From Actinoallomurus sp. (lineage in GTDB: Bacteria; Actinomycetota; Actinomycetes; Streptosporangiales; Streptosporangiaceae): a stretch of 39,694 nucleotides of DNA. Location: positions 1-39,694 of the forward strand of contig JAOPYL010000087.1 of the NCBI GenBank assembly GCA_025964625.1, in the 5' to 3' direction. The notes below the pieces were generated by a model, which saw nothing but the letters and a program-made list of their open reading frames with translations, did no database searches and had not been told where the DNA came from. The position numbers and the translations under genes were made by a program. This document shows, piece by piece, positions 24,420-32,189 of the stretch (position 1 is the first letter of the stretch; each line of letters begins with the position of its first letter).

Positions 24420-25613
24420 ATGGCGAGCGCACCCGGGTCTCTCGAATCGCTGCGATCGCGCAATCGCCTCCACGTGCTGGAGACGGTGCAGCAGCGCGGC
24501 GCGGTCAGCAGGGCCGACATCACCCGCGCGACCGGACTGTCACGCACCACCGTCTCCAGCCTGGCCGCCGATCTGCTGTCGGACGGAGTCCTCATCGAAC
24601 TGGCCGACCGGGTGGCACCGCCCGTCACGTCGCCGGGCGGCGGCCGTCCCGCGACTCTGCTCACTCTCAATCCCGACGGCGGCGGCGTGCTCGGCGTCCA
24701 TCTCGGCCACGACAACGTACGCGTCGTGTACGCGGACCTGTCCGGTGGTGTGCTCGGTGAGCGGCAACGTGAGATCGACGTCGACCACCTGCCGGTCGAC
24801 TCGCTCGCCTATGTGAGCGACGCGGCGCTCGAACTCGTCGCGGCCGAAGGCCATGACGTCGATCGTGTCATCGGCATGGGTGTCGCGGTCTCGGCCCCCG
24901 TCCAGCTCGCGTCGCACACCCTGCGCAGCCCCTCGATGCTGCGCGATTGGAGTGACGTCGACATCGCCGCGCGGTTGCGGCACGAAGTCGGGCTGCCGGT
25001 GTATGTCGGGAACGACGCCAACCTCGGGGCGATGGCCGAGTGGACCTTCGGGGTCGGCCGGGGGGCCGACGACCTCATCTACGTGATGCTGTCCGACGGC
25101 GTCGGCGCAGGCCTGATCCTGAACGGCAGGCCCTACGAGGGCGCCACCGGAACCGCCGGTGAGCTGGGGCATGTGGTCGTTGTCGAGGGCGGGTACGTCT
25201 GCCGGTGCGGCAACCGAGGCTGCCTTGAGACGGTCGTCGGCACCCATGCCCTCGTCGGCGCCTTCTCGCAGAGCCGTGGCCCGGACACGACACTCGCCGA
25301 TGTGGTCGCCCTGTCGGTGGCCGACGATCCCGGATCCCTGCGGGTCATCGTCGACGCGGGGCGTACGGTCGGCCGCGCCCTGGCCGGAATCTGCGCCATG
25401 CTCGATCCCAAGCTGGTGATCATCGGAGGCAAGCTCGCGGCCGCCGGGTCGCCGCTGCTCGACGGCGTTCGCGAGGTCCTGGTCAGGGGACTGCCACCGG
25501 CGATCAGCCAGGGAGTCGTCGTCACGGCGGGCCGGCTCGGCCATCGTGCCGAGGTGCTCGGCGCGATCGCACTCGCGACCCGCAGCACCTCCGCCCACCT
25601 GCTGACACGGTGA
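24420..25613 (+). CDS. ROK-family transcriptional regulator, second copy
   Basis: A 397-aa ROK repressor. Its winged HTH (about 8-62) contains SRADITRATGLSRTTVSSLA. The kinase-like domain begins GVLGVHLGHDNVRVVYADL and carries the zinc motif CRCGNRGCLETVVG. It is divergent from the secreted GH3 gene and separated from the importer locus by about 7 kb, so it probably controls GH3. It differs clearly in sequence from the first ROK protein, so it is not a recent duplicate. Confidence 0.92.
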   Translation: MASAPGSLESLRSRNRLHVLETVQQRGAVSRADITRATGLSRTTVSSLAADLLSDGVLIELADRVAPPVTSPGGGRPATLLTLNPDGGGVLGVHLGHDNVRVVYADLSGGVLGERQREIDVDHLPVDSLAYVSDAALELVAAEGHDVDRVIGMGVAVSAPVQLASHTLRSPSMLRDWSDVDIAARLRHEVGLPVYVGNDANLGAMAEWTFGVGRGADDLIYVMLSDGVGAGLILNGRPYEGATGTAGELGHVVVVEGGYVCRCGNRGCLETVVGTHALVGAFSQSRGPDTTLADVVALSVADDPGSLRVIVDAGRTVGRALAGICAMLDPKLVIIGGKLAAAGSPLLDGVREVLVRGLPPAISQGVVVTAGRLGHRAEVLGAIALATRSTSAHLLTR

Positions 25614-25671
25614 TCCCGCGCGATCGGCGAGAGGGAGAACCCCAGCGACTTCGGCGCCCATACTTCGGCTT

Positions 25672-25715
25672 TAGTCGCTGCCTGCCTGGCCTGTAGTCGC
25701 CGCCTGCCAGACTTG
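25672..25715. repeat. Imperfect 22-bp tandem repeat upstream of the decarboxylase
   Basis: Two adjacent copies begin TAGTCGCTGCCTGCC (25672) and TAGTCGCCGCCTGCC (25694). In addition AGCGACT near 25644 can pair with AGTCGCT at 25673. The repeat lies in the roughly 150-bp leader of the glutamate decarboxylase gene and may be regulatory or a weak terminator of the ROK gene. Confidence 0.45.
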
Positions 25716-25766
25716 CTCCTCGGTGGGCGGCCGGGGAGGGGAGTGAAGGTGGTGTCGGAGAAGGGG

Positions 25767-27152
25767 ATGAAAGGCCGGCAACGGCCGATGTGGGTGAACC
25801 CGCTGTTCGGGCAGGCCGACCCGGTTTCCGGCGTGACGGCGCATCTTCCCCGGCTGAGGTTGCCGGAGGCCCCGATGGCGCCGGTGACCGCGTCCCGGCT
25901 CATCCGCGACGAGCTGATGCTGGACGGGAACCCGCGGCTGAACCTGGCCACCTTCGTGACCACCTGGATGGAGCCAGAGGCGCAGGCGCTCATGGGCGAC
26001 ACCGCCGACAAGAACCTCGTCGACAGGGACGAATATCCCGCGACGGCCGAACTCGAACAGCGCTGCGTCGCGATGCTGAGCCACCTGTGGAACGCCCCAC
26101 GCCCCGACGCCCCGGTCGGCTGCTCCACCATCGGATCCAGCGAGGCGTGCATGCTCGCCGGCATGGCGCTCAAACGACGCTGGATGCACCGCAACGCCGA
26201 CAGGTACCCCGCCGGCGCCCGGCCGAACCTGGTCATGGGCACCAACGTCCAGGTGTGCTGGAAGAAGTTCTGCAACTTCTGGGAGGTGGAGGCGAGCCTG
26301 GTCCCGATGGAGGGCGACCGGTTCCACCTGGGCGCGGAGCAGGCCGCGGAGGCGTGCGATGAGAACACCATCGGCGTGATCGCCATCCTGGGTTCCACTA
26401 TGGACGGCAGCTACGAGCCGGTCGCCGAGATCTGCGCCGCCCTTGACGCGCTGGAGGAGCGCATCGGATGGCACGTGCCCGTCCACGTGGACGCCGCGTC
26501 CGGCGGCATGATCGCCCCGTTCCTGGATCCGGGCCTGGAATGGGACTTCCGGCTTCCGCGCGTCGCCTCCATCAACACGTCCGGCCACAAGTACGGGCTG
26601 GTCTACCCGGGTATCGGCTGGGTGCTGTGGCGCGATGAGGAGGCGCTGCCCGAGGACCTCGTGGAGCGCGTGAACTACCTGGGCGGCGACATACCCACGT
26701 TCACGCTCAACTTCTCCCGGCCCGGCTCCCAGGTCATCGCGCAGTACTACAACTTCCTGCGGCTCGGCCACGACGGCTACCGCGCGGTCCAGCGTGCCAT
26801 CCGGGAGGTGGCAATGCACCTGGCCGAGCGGATCGAGGCGCTCGGCTGCTTCCAGCTCCTCACCCGCGGCGACCAACTACCGGTATTCGCCTTCACCACC
26901 ACCGATGACGTCACGCAGTTCAGCGTCTTCGACGTCTCACGGCGGCTGCGGGAGTCCGGCTGGCTGGTGCCCGCGTATACCTTCCCGCCGAACCGCCAAG
27001 ATCTGGAGGTACTCCGGGTCGTGTGCCGCAACGGGTTCTCCTTCGACCTGGCCGACCGGCTGGTCGAGGACCTGCGGAACCTGCTGCCGTGGCTGCGCAA
27101 GCAGCCGGGGCCGATATACGGACCGAAAGATGCGTCGAGCTTCCACCACTGA
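25767..27152 (+). CDS. gadB: Glutamate decarboxylase (PLP-dependent)
   Basis: A 461-aa group II decarboxylase very like E. coli GadB (466 aa). It converts glutamate to GABA and CO2 while consuming a proton. The PLP lysine is Lys275 in NTSGHKYGL, Asp242 in HVDAASGG binds the PLP nitrogen, and VGCSTIGSSEACMLAGMALK (117-136) is the phosphate-binding segment. ATG 25767 has GGAG 6 bases upstream and gives the usual family N-terminus; GTG 25752 with GGGGAG is an alternative. No glutamate/GABA antiporter gene is linked, so a role in acid resistance is not shown here; a GABA-shunt role is possible. Confidence 0.93.
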   Translation: MKGRQRPMWVNPLFGQADPVSGVTAHLPRLRLPEAPMAPVTASRLIRDELMLDGNPRLNLATFVTTWMEPEAQALMGDTADKNLVDRDEYPATAELEQRCVAMLSHLWNAPRPDAPVGCSTIGSSEACMLAGMALKRRWMHRNADRYPAGARPNLVMGTNVQVCWKKFCNFWEVEASLVPMEGDRFHLGAEQAAEACDENTIGVIAILGSTMDGSYEPVAEICAALDALEERIGWHVPVHVDAASGGMIAPFLDPGLEWDFRLPRVASINTSGHKYGLVYPGIGWVLWRDEEALPEDLVERVNYLGGDIPTFTLNFSRPGSQVIAQYYNFLRLGHDGYRAVQRAIREVAMHLAERIEALGCFQLLTRGDQLPVFAFTTTDDVTQFSVFDVSRRLRESGWLVPAYTFPPNRQDLEVLRVVCRNGFSFDLADRLVEDLRNLLPWLRKQPGPIYGPKDASSFHH

Positions 27153-27163
27153 CGGCGCCGTCA
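27150..27163. terminator. 14-bp perfect palindrome spanning two convergent stop codons
   Basis: TGACGGCGCCGTCA contains the TGA stop of the decarboxylase on the plus strand and the TGA stop of the DUF3817 gene on the minus strand at its two ends. It could form a short hairpin in both transcripts. It is too short for a confident terminator. Confidence 0.4.
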
Positions 27164-27487
27164 GGCCGTGGCATCCGCGGCCAGGGACTGCCCGGCCTCG
27201 CGCAGTTCCTCGCGCCTGGCGTGGTCGAAGAAGAACGGGCCGGTCGGCAGCACGGCGGCGAGCAGGGCGAGCGTGGTGGTCTTCCGGCCCCAGTCCAGCC
27301 TGGCGCGCACATCCAGGGTGGCCGCGACGAGCGCGATGAAGAACGCGGCGTGGAGCAGACCGAGCGGCATGACCAGGTTGATGTCGGAGATCCGGCTGAG
27401 CAGCGAGCCGAAGATCAGCAGGACCAGGAAGGAACAGCCTTCGGCGATCGCGATCACACGGAAACGGAAGAAGGGGTTCGACGGCAA
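27161..27487 (-). CDS. DUF3817 small integral membrane protein
   Basis: A 108-aa protein with about three membrane helices (FRVIAIAEGCSFLVLLIFGS; MPLGLLHAAFFIALVA; TLALLAAVLPTGPFFFD) and a charged C-terminus. It matches the DUF3817 pattern of an early AEG and a central GxxHxxxF. Function is unknown. The start is TTG (27487), supported by a strong GGAGGTG 8 bases upstream and the absence of a better ATG or GTG. It is convergent with glutamate decarboxylase. Confidence 0.85.
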   Translation of the reverse strand: MPSNPFFRFRVIAIAEGCSFLVLLIFGSLLSRISDINLVMPLGLLHAAFFIALVAATLDVRARLDWGRKTTTLALLAAVLPTGPFFFDHARREELREAGQSLAADATA

Positions 27488-27628
27488 TGGACAGCACCTC
27501 CAGTGAGAACCCTAAGCGTGGGTCTCCTCGCCGCGTCACCGAGGTCCCGCGAGACCGACCTGGCCATCGGACGAGCAGGACGCGGACGCGGCGCGGAAAA
27601 TGTCAGTGGTCGAACGTATGATCGAACT

Positions 27629-28120
27629 ATGGTCGAGAATGCGACGCTCGTAAGCCGTACCCGTCCGAACCTGACCGCCGCCGAGATAGCCGCCCTCGGG
27701 CTCTCGCTCGCCCATCTGGGCGCGGGCCCACAGTCCGCCATCGCCCGCCGCGCCCTGCGGCACATGTTCGAGGACCTGGAGGCCCCGAGCGACGTCATCG
27801 CCACGACGCTCGCCACGCTGACCAGGCCGCTCGACCCCGCGACGGCGCGCCGGGCCAGGACCGCCGCCGGCGCGATCACCGCCCGGCTGGTCATCCGCCT
27901 GCACTACGCCGACGCGAAGGGGAACATCACGATCCGGGAGGTGGAGCCGGTCACCTGCCTCGTGCACCGCGACCACTGGTACCTCGTGGCGTGGTGCCGG
28001 CTCCGCCAGGACATCCGGGCCTTCCGGTTCGACCGGGTGCTCGCCGTCGAGTCGACCGACATCCCCGCCCGGCCGCATCGGGCCGAGCGCTTCCTGCCCT
28101 TCCAGGGCCGGGCGGCCTGA
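27629..28120 (+). CDS. WYL-domain protein without the N-terminal HTH
   Basis: A 163-aa protein. Residues about 13-70 match the helical linker that normally follows the HTH in YafY/PafB-type regulators (LTAAEIAALGLSLAHLG). Residues about 85-155 form the WYL ligand-sensing domain with HRDHWYLVAWCRLRQDIRAF and RFDRV. Full-length relatives are about 320 aa with an N-terminal winged HTH and a C-terminal WCX region; here both are missing. The ATG at 27629 has no ribosome binding site, and CGAAC repeats precede it. It may be a naturally short effector-binding protein or a truncated gene; the frame is intact. Upstream DNA does not encode the missing HTH. Confidence 0.8.
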   Translation: MVENATLVSRTRPNLTAAEIAALGLSLAHLGAGPQSAIARRALRHMFEDLEAPSDVIATTLATLTRPLDPATARRARTAAGAITARLVIRLHYADAKGNITIREVEPVTCLVHRDHWYLVAWCRLRQDIRAFRFDRVLAVESTDIPARPHRAERFLPFQGRAA

Positions 28121-28136
28121 CTCGGCGCGGCATCCG

Positions 28137-29813
28137 CTACCCGAGGATCTCGGCGCGCAGACGGGTCTTGAGGATCTTTCCGCCGGGGTTGCGGGGCAGC
28201 TCGCCGTCGCGGAACCAGACGTGGGCCGGCACCTTGAACGCCGCGATCCGCTCGCGGAGGAACGCCCGGAGCTCGTCCGCCGTGACCGTCGCCCCGGGCC
28301 GCAGGCAGACGACCGCGCCGACCTCCTCGCCGAGCTCGTCGTGCGGCACGCCGATGACGGCTGCGTCGGCCACCGCGGCGTGCTCGTACACCGCGGCCTC
28401 GACCTCGGCGCAGTAGACGTTCTCACCGCCGCGGATCAGCATGTCCTTGGCCCGGTCGACGATGTACACGAAGCCCTCGGCGTCCACGCGGGCCAGGTCG
28501 CCGCTGTGCAACCAGCCGCCCACGAAGGCCTGGGCGGTGGCCTCCGGGCGGTTCCAGTAGCCCTTGATGACGTTCGGGCCCTTGATGAGCAGCTCACCGA
28601 CCTCGCCGGTGGGCACCTCCTCACCGGACGGGTCGACGACCTTGACGTCGCAGACCGGAACCGGCGGGCCGACGCTGTCCGGGTGGGCGAGGTAGTTGAT
28701 CCCGCTGTTGTACGTCGTCACCGACGAGGTCTCGGTGAGTCCGTAACCGTTGCTCGGCGTCCGCTCCGGCAGCTGCTGCTTGATCTTCTCGACCAGTGTG
28801 GGCGGCGCCGGCGCGCCGCCGTACGAGACCGCGGTGAGGCTGGAGATGTCGTACTTGTCGAACTCAGGGGAGGCGAGCACCTGCCACGCCATCGTGGGCA
28901 CGCCGCCGAACGTCGTGACCCTTTCGCGTTCGATGAGCTCCAGCGCCCGCTCGGCGTTCCACTTGTGGATCAGCACGATCGTGCCGCCCATCAGCGCGCT
29001 GGTCACCAGCACGGAGTGGCAGCCGGTCGCGTGGAAGAACGGCACGCCGAGCAGGGTCACGCGGCGCTGGGGCGCGGTGAGCTCCTCGGCCGTACCGCCC
29101 GCCCGCACCCCGGCGGCGAGCATCGCGTAACCCAGGCTCAGCGGGTTGCCGGTGATGTTGCGCTGCGTGCCGAGCGCGCCCTTCGGCCGGCCGGTCGTGC
29201 CCGAGGTATAGAAGATCGTCGCGTCGTCCTCGGGGTCGATGGCGACGTCGGGGAGGGTGTCGCCGACCTCGCCCAGCACCGACTCGTACGGCTCCGCGCC
29301 CGCCGGCGGCGTGCCGTCACCCCGTACGACGATGGTGGCGATGCCGAGTCCGGGTAGCACCTCGGCAAGACGACCGGCCCGCTCCTCGTCGGCGACGAGC
29401 ACCTTCGCGCCGCTGTCGCGCAGGCCGTACTCCAGCTCGGGCGCGGTCCACCACGCGTTCAGCGGCACGACGACGGCGCCGATCGCGGCCGCGCCGAAGA
29501 AGGCGACGGACCACTCGGGGAAGTTGCGCATGGCGATCGCGACCCGGTCGCCCTTTCGCACGCCGTACCGTTCGGTGAGCCGGCGCGCGAAGGTCGCCGC
29601 GTGCCGGAAGTGCTGCTCGAACGTCAGCCGCTCGTCCTCGTACACCAGGAACGGGGCGTCACCGTGCAGCCGGGTGATCTCCAGTACGGCCCGCAGTGAC
29701 GGGGGAGCGTGTTTCCAGACACGCGTGCGCTCGCCGCGGATCTCGGCCTCGTCCACCTCGAACAACTGCCCCGGCGCGGTCAGGGCGGCCTTCACCTCGT
29801 CCAGGCTCTTCAC
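28137..29813 (-). CDS. Acyl-CoA synthetase (class I adenylate-forming)
   Basis: A 558-aa AMP-forming acid-CoA ligase. The P-loop is IFYTSGTTGRPKGAL (about 196-210), motif YGLTETSSVT, hinge DRAKDMLIRGGENVYCAEVE, and the C-terminal catalytic lysine lies in RNPGGKILKTRLR. It activates a free acid for the dehydrogenase and kinase encoded upstream. The start is GTG overlapping the dehydrogenase stop (GTGA), making it the third gene of a tightly coupled kinase-dehydrogenase-ligase operon. This place matches LvaE in the Pseudomonas levulinate pathway (analogy, not orthology). Confidence 0.93.
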   Translation of the reverse strand: MKSLDEVKAALTAPGQLFEVDEAEIRGERTRVWKHAPPSLRAVLEITRLHGDAPFLVYEDERLTFEQHFRHAATFARRLTERYGVRKGDRVAIAMRNFPEWSVAFFGAAAIGAVVVPLNAWWTAPELEYGLRDSGAKVLVADEERAGRLAEVLPGLGIATIVVRGDGTPPAGAEPYESVLGEVGDTLPDVAIDPEDDATIFYTSGTTGRPKGALGTQRNITGNPLSLGYAMLAAGVRAGGTAEELTAPQRRVTLLGVPFFHATGCHSVLVTSALMGGTIVLIHKWNAERALELIERERVTTFGGVPTMAWQVLASPEFDKYDISSLTAVSYGGAPAPPTLVEKIKQQLPERTPSNGYGLTETSSVTTYNSGINYLAHPDSVGPPVPVCDVKVVDPSGEEVPTGEVGELLIKGPNVIKGYWNRPEATAQAFVGGWLHSGDLARVDAEGFVYIVDRAKDMLIRGGENVYCAEVEAAVYEHAAVADAAVIGVPHDELGEEVGAVVCLRPGATVTADELRAFLRERIAAFKVPAHVWFRDGELPRNPGGKILKTRLRAEILG

Positions 29814-31078
29814 GATTCGACTCCGTACTTCTCGCGGGCTGCGGCGATCTTGTCCGGCAGGTACTCGGTGGGCCAGCGACCCGGGGCGGGTTCGTGGTCC
29901 CTGAGCACGCGGCGGGCGATCGACGCCTGATGGACCTCGGTCGGGCCGTCCATGATCCCCATCAGGGGCGCCGCCTGCCAGAGCCGTGCGAGGGGGGTGT
30001 CATTGGAGACGCCGAGCGCGCCGTGCAGGTGCATCGCCCGGTAGACCACGTCGTGGAAGACCCGGGCGGCGGCCACCTTGCAGGCGGCGATCTGGGTGCG
30101 CGCCTCCTTGGTGGAGGACTGGTCGATCAGCCAGGCGGTGTGCAGGATCAGCAGCCGGAACTGCTGGATCTCGATGTAGGAGTCGGCGATCGCGGCCTGC
30201 ACGAGCTGCTTGCCGGCCAGGTTTCCGTCGTGGGTCTCCCGGGACAGCGCCCGCTCGCACATCATGTCGAACGCCTTCTTCACCGCCGCCACGGTGCGCA
30301 TCGAGTGGTGGATCCGCCCGCCGCCGAGCCGCGCCTGCGAGATCGTGAACGCCCCGCCCACCTCGCCGAGCAGCGCGTCCGCTCCCACCCGCGCGTCGTC
30401 GTAGCGGATGTGCGCGTGCCCACCGTCGCGGTGGCCCATCGTCGCGATGTCGCGCACGATCTCGACGCCCGGCGTGCCGGCGGGCACAAGGAACATCGAC
30501 ATCCGCTGGTACGGATGCGCGTCCGGGTCGGTCACCGCCATCACGATGAGGAACGAGGCGTTGGCGGCGTTGGACGTGAAGTACTTCTCCCCGGTGATGA
30601 CCCAGCCGTCGCCGTCGCGGACCGCCCGCGTCCTGAAGAGCCTGGGATCGGCGCCGGCGTGCGGTTCTGTCATCGAATAGGCGGAGAAGCACTCGCCGTC
30701 GAGCAACGGCTTCAGGTAGCGCGCCTTCTGCTCGTCGGTGCCGTACATCGCGATGATCTCGGCGTTGCCCGTGTCCGGCGCCTGGCAGCCGAAGATGACC
30801 GACGCCCACGGCGAGCGGCCGATGAGCTCGTTCATCAGCGCCAGCTTGAGCTGGCCGTAGCCCTGCCCGCCCAGGTCGGGGCCGAGGTGGCAGGCCCACA
30901 GGCCCTGCTCGCGTACCTGCCGCTTCAGGGGCTCGACGATCGTCCGCAGCTCGTCGTCGAGCGGTTCGTAGGCCTTACCGCCGAAGACGAGGTCGAGGGG
31001 CTCGACCTCGTCCCGGATGAAGGCGTCCATCCAGTCCAGCTTCGCCTGGAACTCCGATTCGGTGGAGAAGTCCCACAT
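29810..31078 (-). CDS. ACAD10/11-type acyl-CoA dehydrogenase
   Basis: A 422-aa member of the ACAD fold. It has CFSAYSMTEPHAGADPRLF, the FAD-loop segment GEKYFTSNAANASF, and a C-terminal MDGPTEVHQASIARRVL. In ordinary acyl-CoA dehydrogenases this last position reads YEGT with the catalytic Glu; here it is Asp-Gly-Pro, as in ACAD10/11 and LvaC, which handle 4-phosphoacyl-CoA. The ATG at 31078 shares one base with the stop of the kinase gene (TGATG). The longer frame to 31609 is antisense to the kinase. It is probably the partner of that kinase and converts 4-hydroxyacyl-CoA to an enoyl or 3-hydroxy isomer via phosphate elimination (inference). Confidence 0.92.
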   Translation of the reverse strand: MWDFSTESEFQAKLDWMDAFIRDEVEPLDLVFGGKAYEPLDDELRTIVEPLKRQVREQGLWACHLGPDLGGQGYGQLKLALMNELIGRSPWASVIFGCQAPDTGNAEIIAMYGTDEQKARYLKPLLDGECFSAYSMTEPHAGADPRLFRTRAVRDGDGWVITGEKYFTSNAANASFLIVMAVTDPDAHPYQRMSMFLVPAGTPGVEIVRDIATMGHRDGGHAHIRYDDARVGADALLGEVGGAFTISQARLGGGRIHHSMRTVAAVKKAFDMMCERALSRETHDGNLAGKQLVQAAIADSYIEIQQFRLLILHTAWLIDQSSTKEARTQIAACKVAAARVFHDVVYRAMHLHGALGVSNDTPLARLWQAAPLMGIMDGPTEVHQASIARRVLRDHEPAPGRWPTEYLPDKIAAAREKYGVES

Positions 31079-32124
31079 CAGGCCTCCATGAAGGTCAGGG
31101 CGCGGGCGAACAGCCCGAGTGTCGTCGCGTGCAGGAGGTCGCCGACGTCCTTGGCCGCCTTGCCGGCGCACGCGCGTGCGTGCGTGCCCTCCAGCACGAT
31201 GCCGAGCTTGAAGCAGGCCATGACGGCGTACCAGGTGAGCGCGGACAGATCGCGGTCCGACCGCGCGGCGTAGACGGCGGCCAGCTCGGCGGGGGAGGGC
31301 AGCCCGCCCGCCGCGCCGATGGCCCCGGAAAGCTTGGCGGTCTCCTCGCCCGGCCAGGTCGCGATCAGCCAGCCGAGGTCGAGCAGCGGGTCGCCGATCG
31401 TGCACATCTCCCAGTCGACGATCGCGGCGACCTCGGAGTCGGTGAAGGAGTAGAGCAGGTTGGCCAGGTGGTAGTCGCCGTGCATGATGCCGGGACGCCA
31501 GGTCGGCGGCCGGTTGTCCTCCAGCCAGGACGCGACCTTCGTGAGCCCTGGGATCCGCGGTCCGGGGTAGCCGTCCAGCGCGTTGTAGGACTCCAGCTCG
31601 GACAGCCACCGGCCGACCTGGCGTTCGAGGAAGCCCTCGGGCCTGCCCATGTCGCCGAGGCCCACGGCGACATGGTCGATGGCGCCGAGCTCGGCGAGCG
31701 CGGCGGCCGCCTCCAGGCCCATCCGGTGCCGCACCGCCGGGTCGCCGGCGTGGAGGTCGGGCAGCGTCGTGGTGGGGTTGAAGCCGCGCACCGACTCCAT
31801 GAGATAGAAGACGGCGCCGCCCATGACCGTCTCATCGGGGCAGGCCGCGATGAGACGCGGGGCGCGCACGCCGGTGCCGCTCAGCGCGGCCAGCACCCGG
31901 GCCTCTCGCCGCAGCGCGTCATTGCTCTTCGGCCGCGGGTGCGCGGGCGGGCGGCGCAGGACGTACTCGCGCGGCCCGCGCCAGAACCGGATCAGCACGT
32001 TCTGTGTGCCACCGCCGAGGCGCTCGACGGCCTCGAAGGCGCCGCCGGGGAGGCCCTGGCCGTCCATCCAGTCCGTGAGAACGCCGAAGTCGACGAGGGA
32101 CGCGTCGATGTGATCAGGCTGCAT
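31078..32124 (-). CDS. APH-fold kinase, ACAD10/11 kinase-domain type
   Basis: A 348-aa phosphotransferase of the aminoglycoside-phosphotransferase/choline-kinase fold. It carries the nucleotide loop RLGGGTQNVLIRF (35-47), the Brenner motif IMHGDYHLANLL with catalytic Asp217, and IVDWEMCTIGDPLLDLGW with metal-binding Asp237. This matches the kinase domain of human ACAD10/11 and bacterial LvaA-like proteins, which phosphorylate the 4-hydroxyl of acyl-CoA, rather than antibiotic resistance kinases. The ATG has GGAGG 10 bases upstream. It is the first gene of the operon and divergent from a TetR gene across a 33-bp palindrome. Confidence 0.92.
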   Translation of the reverse strand: MQPDHIDASLVDFGVLTDWMDGQGLPGGAFEAVERLGGGTQNVLIRFWRGPREYVLRRPPAHPRPKSNDALRREARVLAALSGTGVRAPRLIAACPDETVMGGAVFYLMESVRGFNPTTTLPDLHAGDPAVRHRMGLEAAAALAELGAIDHVAVGLGDMGRPEGFLERQVGRWLSELESYNALDGYPGPRIPGLTKVASWLEDNRPPTWRPGIMHGDYHLANLLYSFTDSEVAAIVDWEMCTIGDPLLDLGWLIATWPGEETAKLSGAIGAAGGLPSPAELAAVYAARSDRDLSALTWYAVMACFKLGIVLEGTHARACAGKAAKDVGDLLHATTLGLFARALTFMEA

Positions 32125-32156
32125 CCAGGGGAAACCTCCGCATCCGCGAGCCTATG

Positions 32157-32189
32157 ATTCAACTGCATTAAAGGTCAATGTGGTTGAAT
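32157..32189. promoter_or_regulatory. 33-bp palindromic TetR operator over the TetR start codon
   Basis: Outer arms ATTCAAC and GTTGAAT are perfect, inner CATT/AATG also pair, and 11 of 13 arm positions match around a 7-bp centre. It spans the divergent space between the kinase operon (32124) and the TetR gene, and its right end includes the first two bases of the ATG at 32188. Binding should repress both genes, implying autoregulation. Confidence 0.72.

Noticed and set aside
31079-31609. N-terminal extension of the ACAD10/11-type dehydrogenase to 599 aa, suggesting a fusion with the kinase
   Set aside because: The extension is in a different frame from the kinase and reads as low-complexity shadow; the real kinase gene is separate and ends at 31078.
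31078-32124. Antibiotic (aminoglycoside) resistance gene
   Set aside because: The fold is shared, but the sequence pattern (IVDWEMCTIGDPLLDLGW) and coupling to an ACAD and a CoA ligase indicate the ACAD10/11 kinase group.
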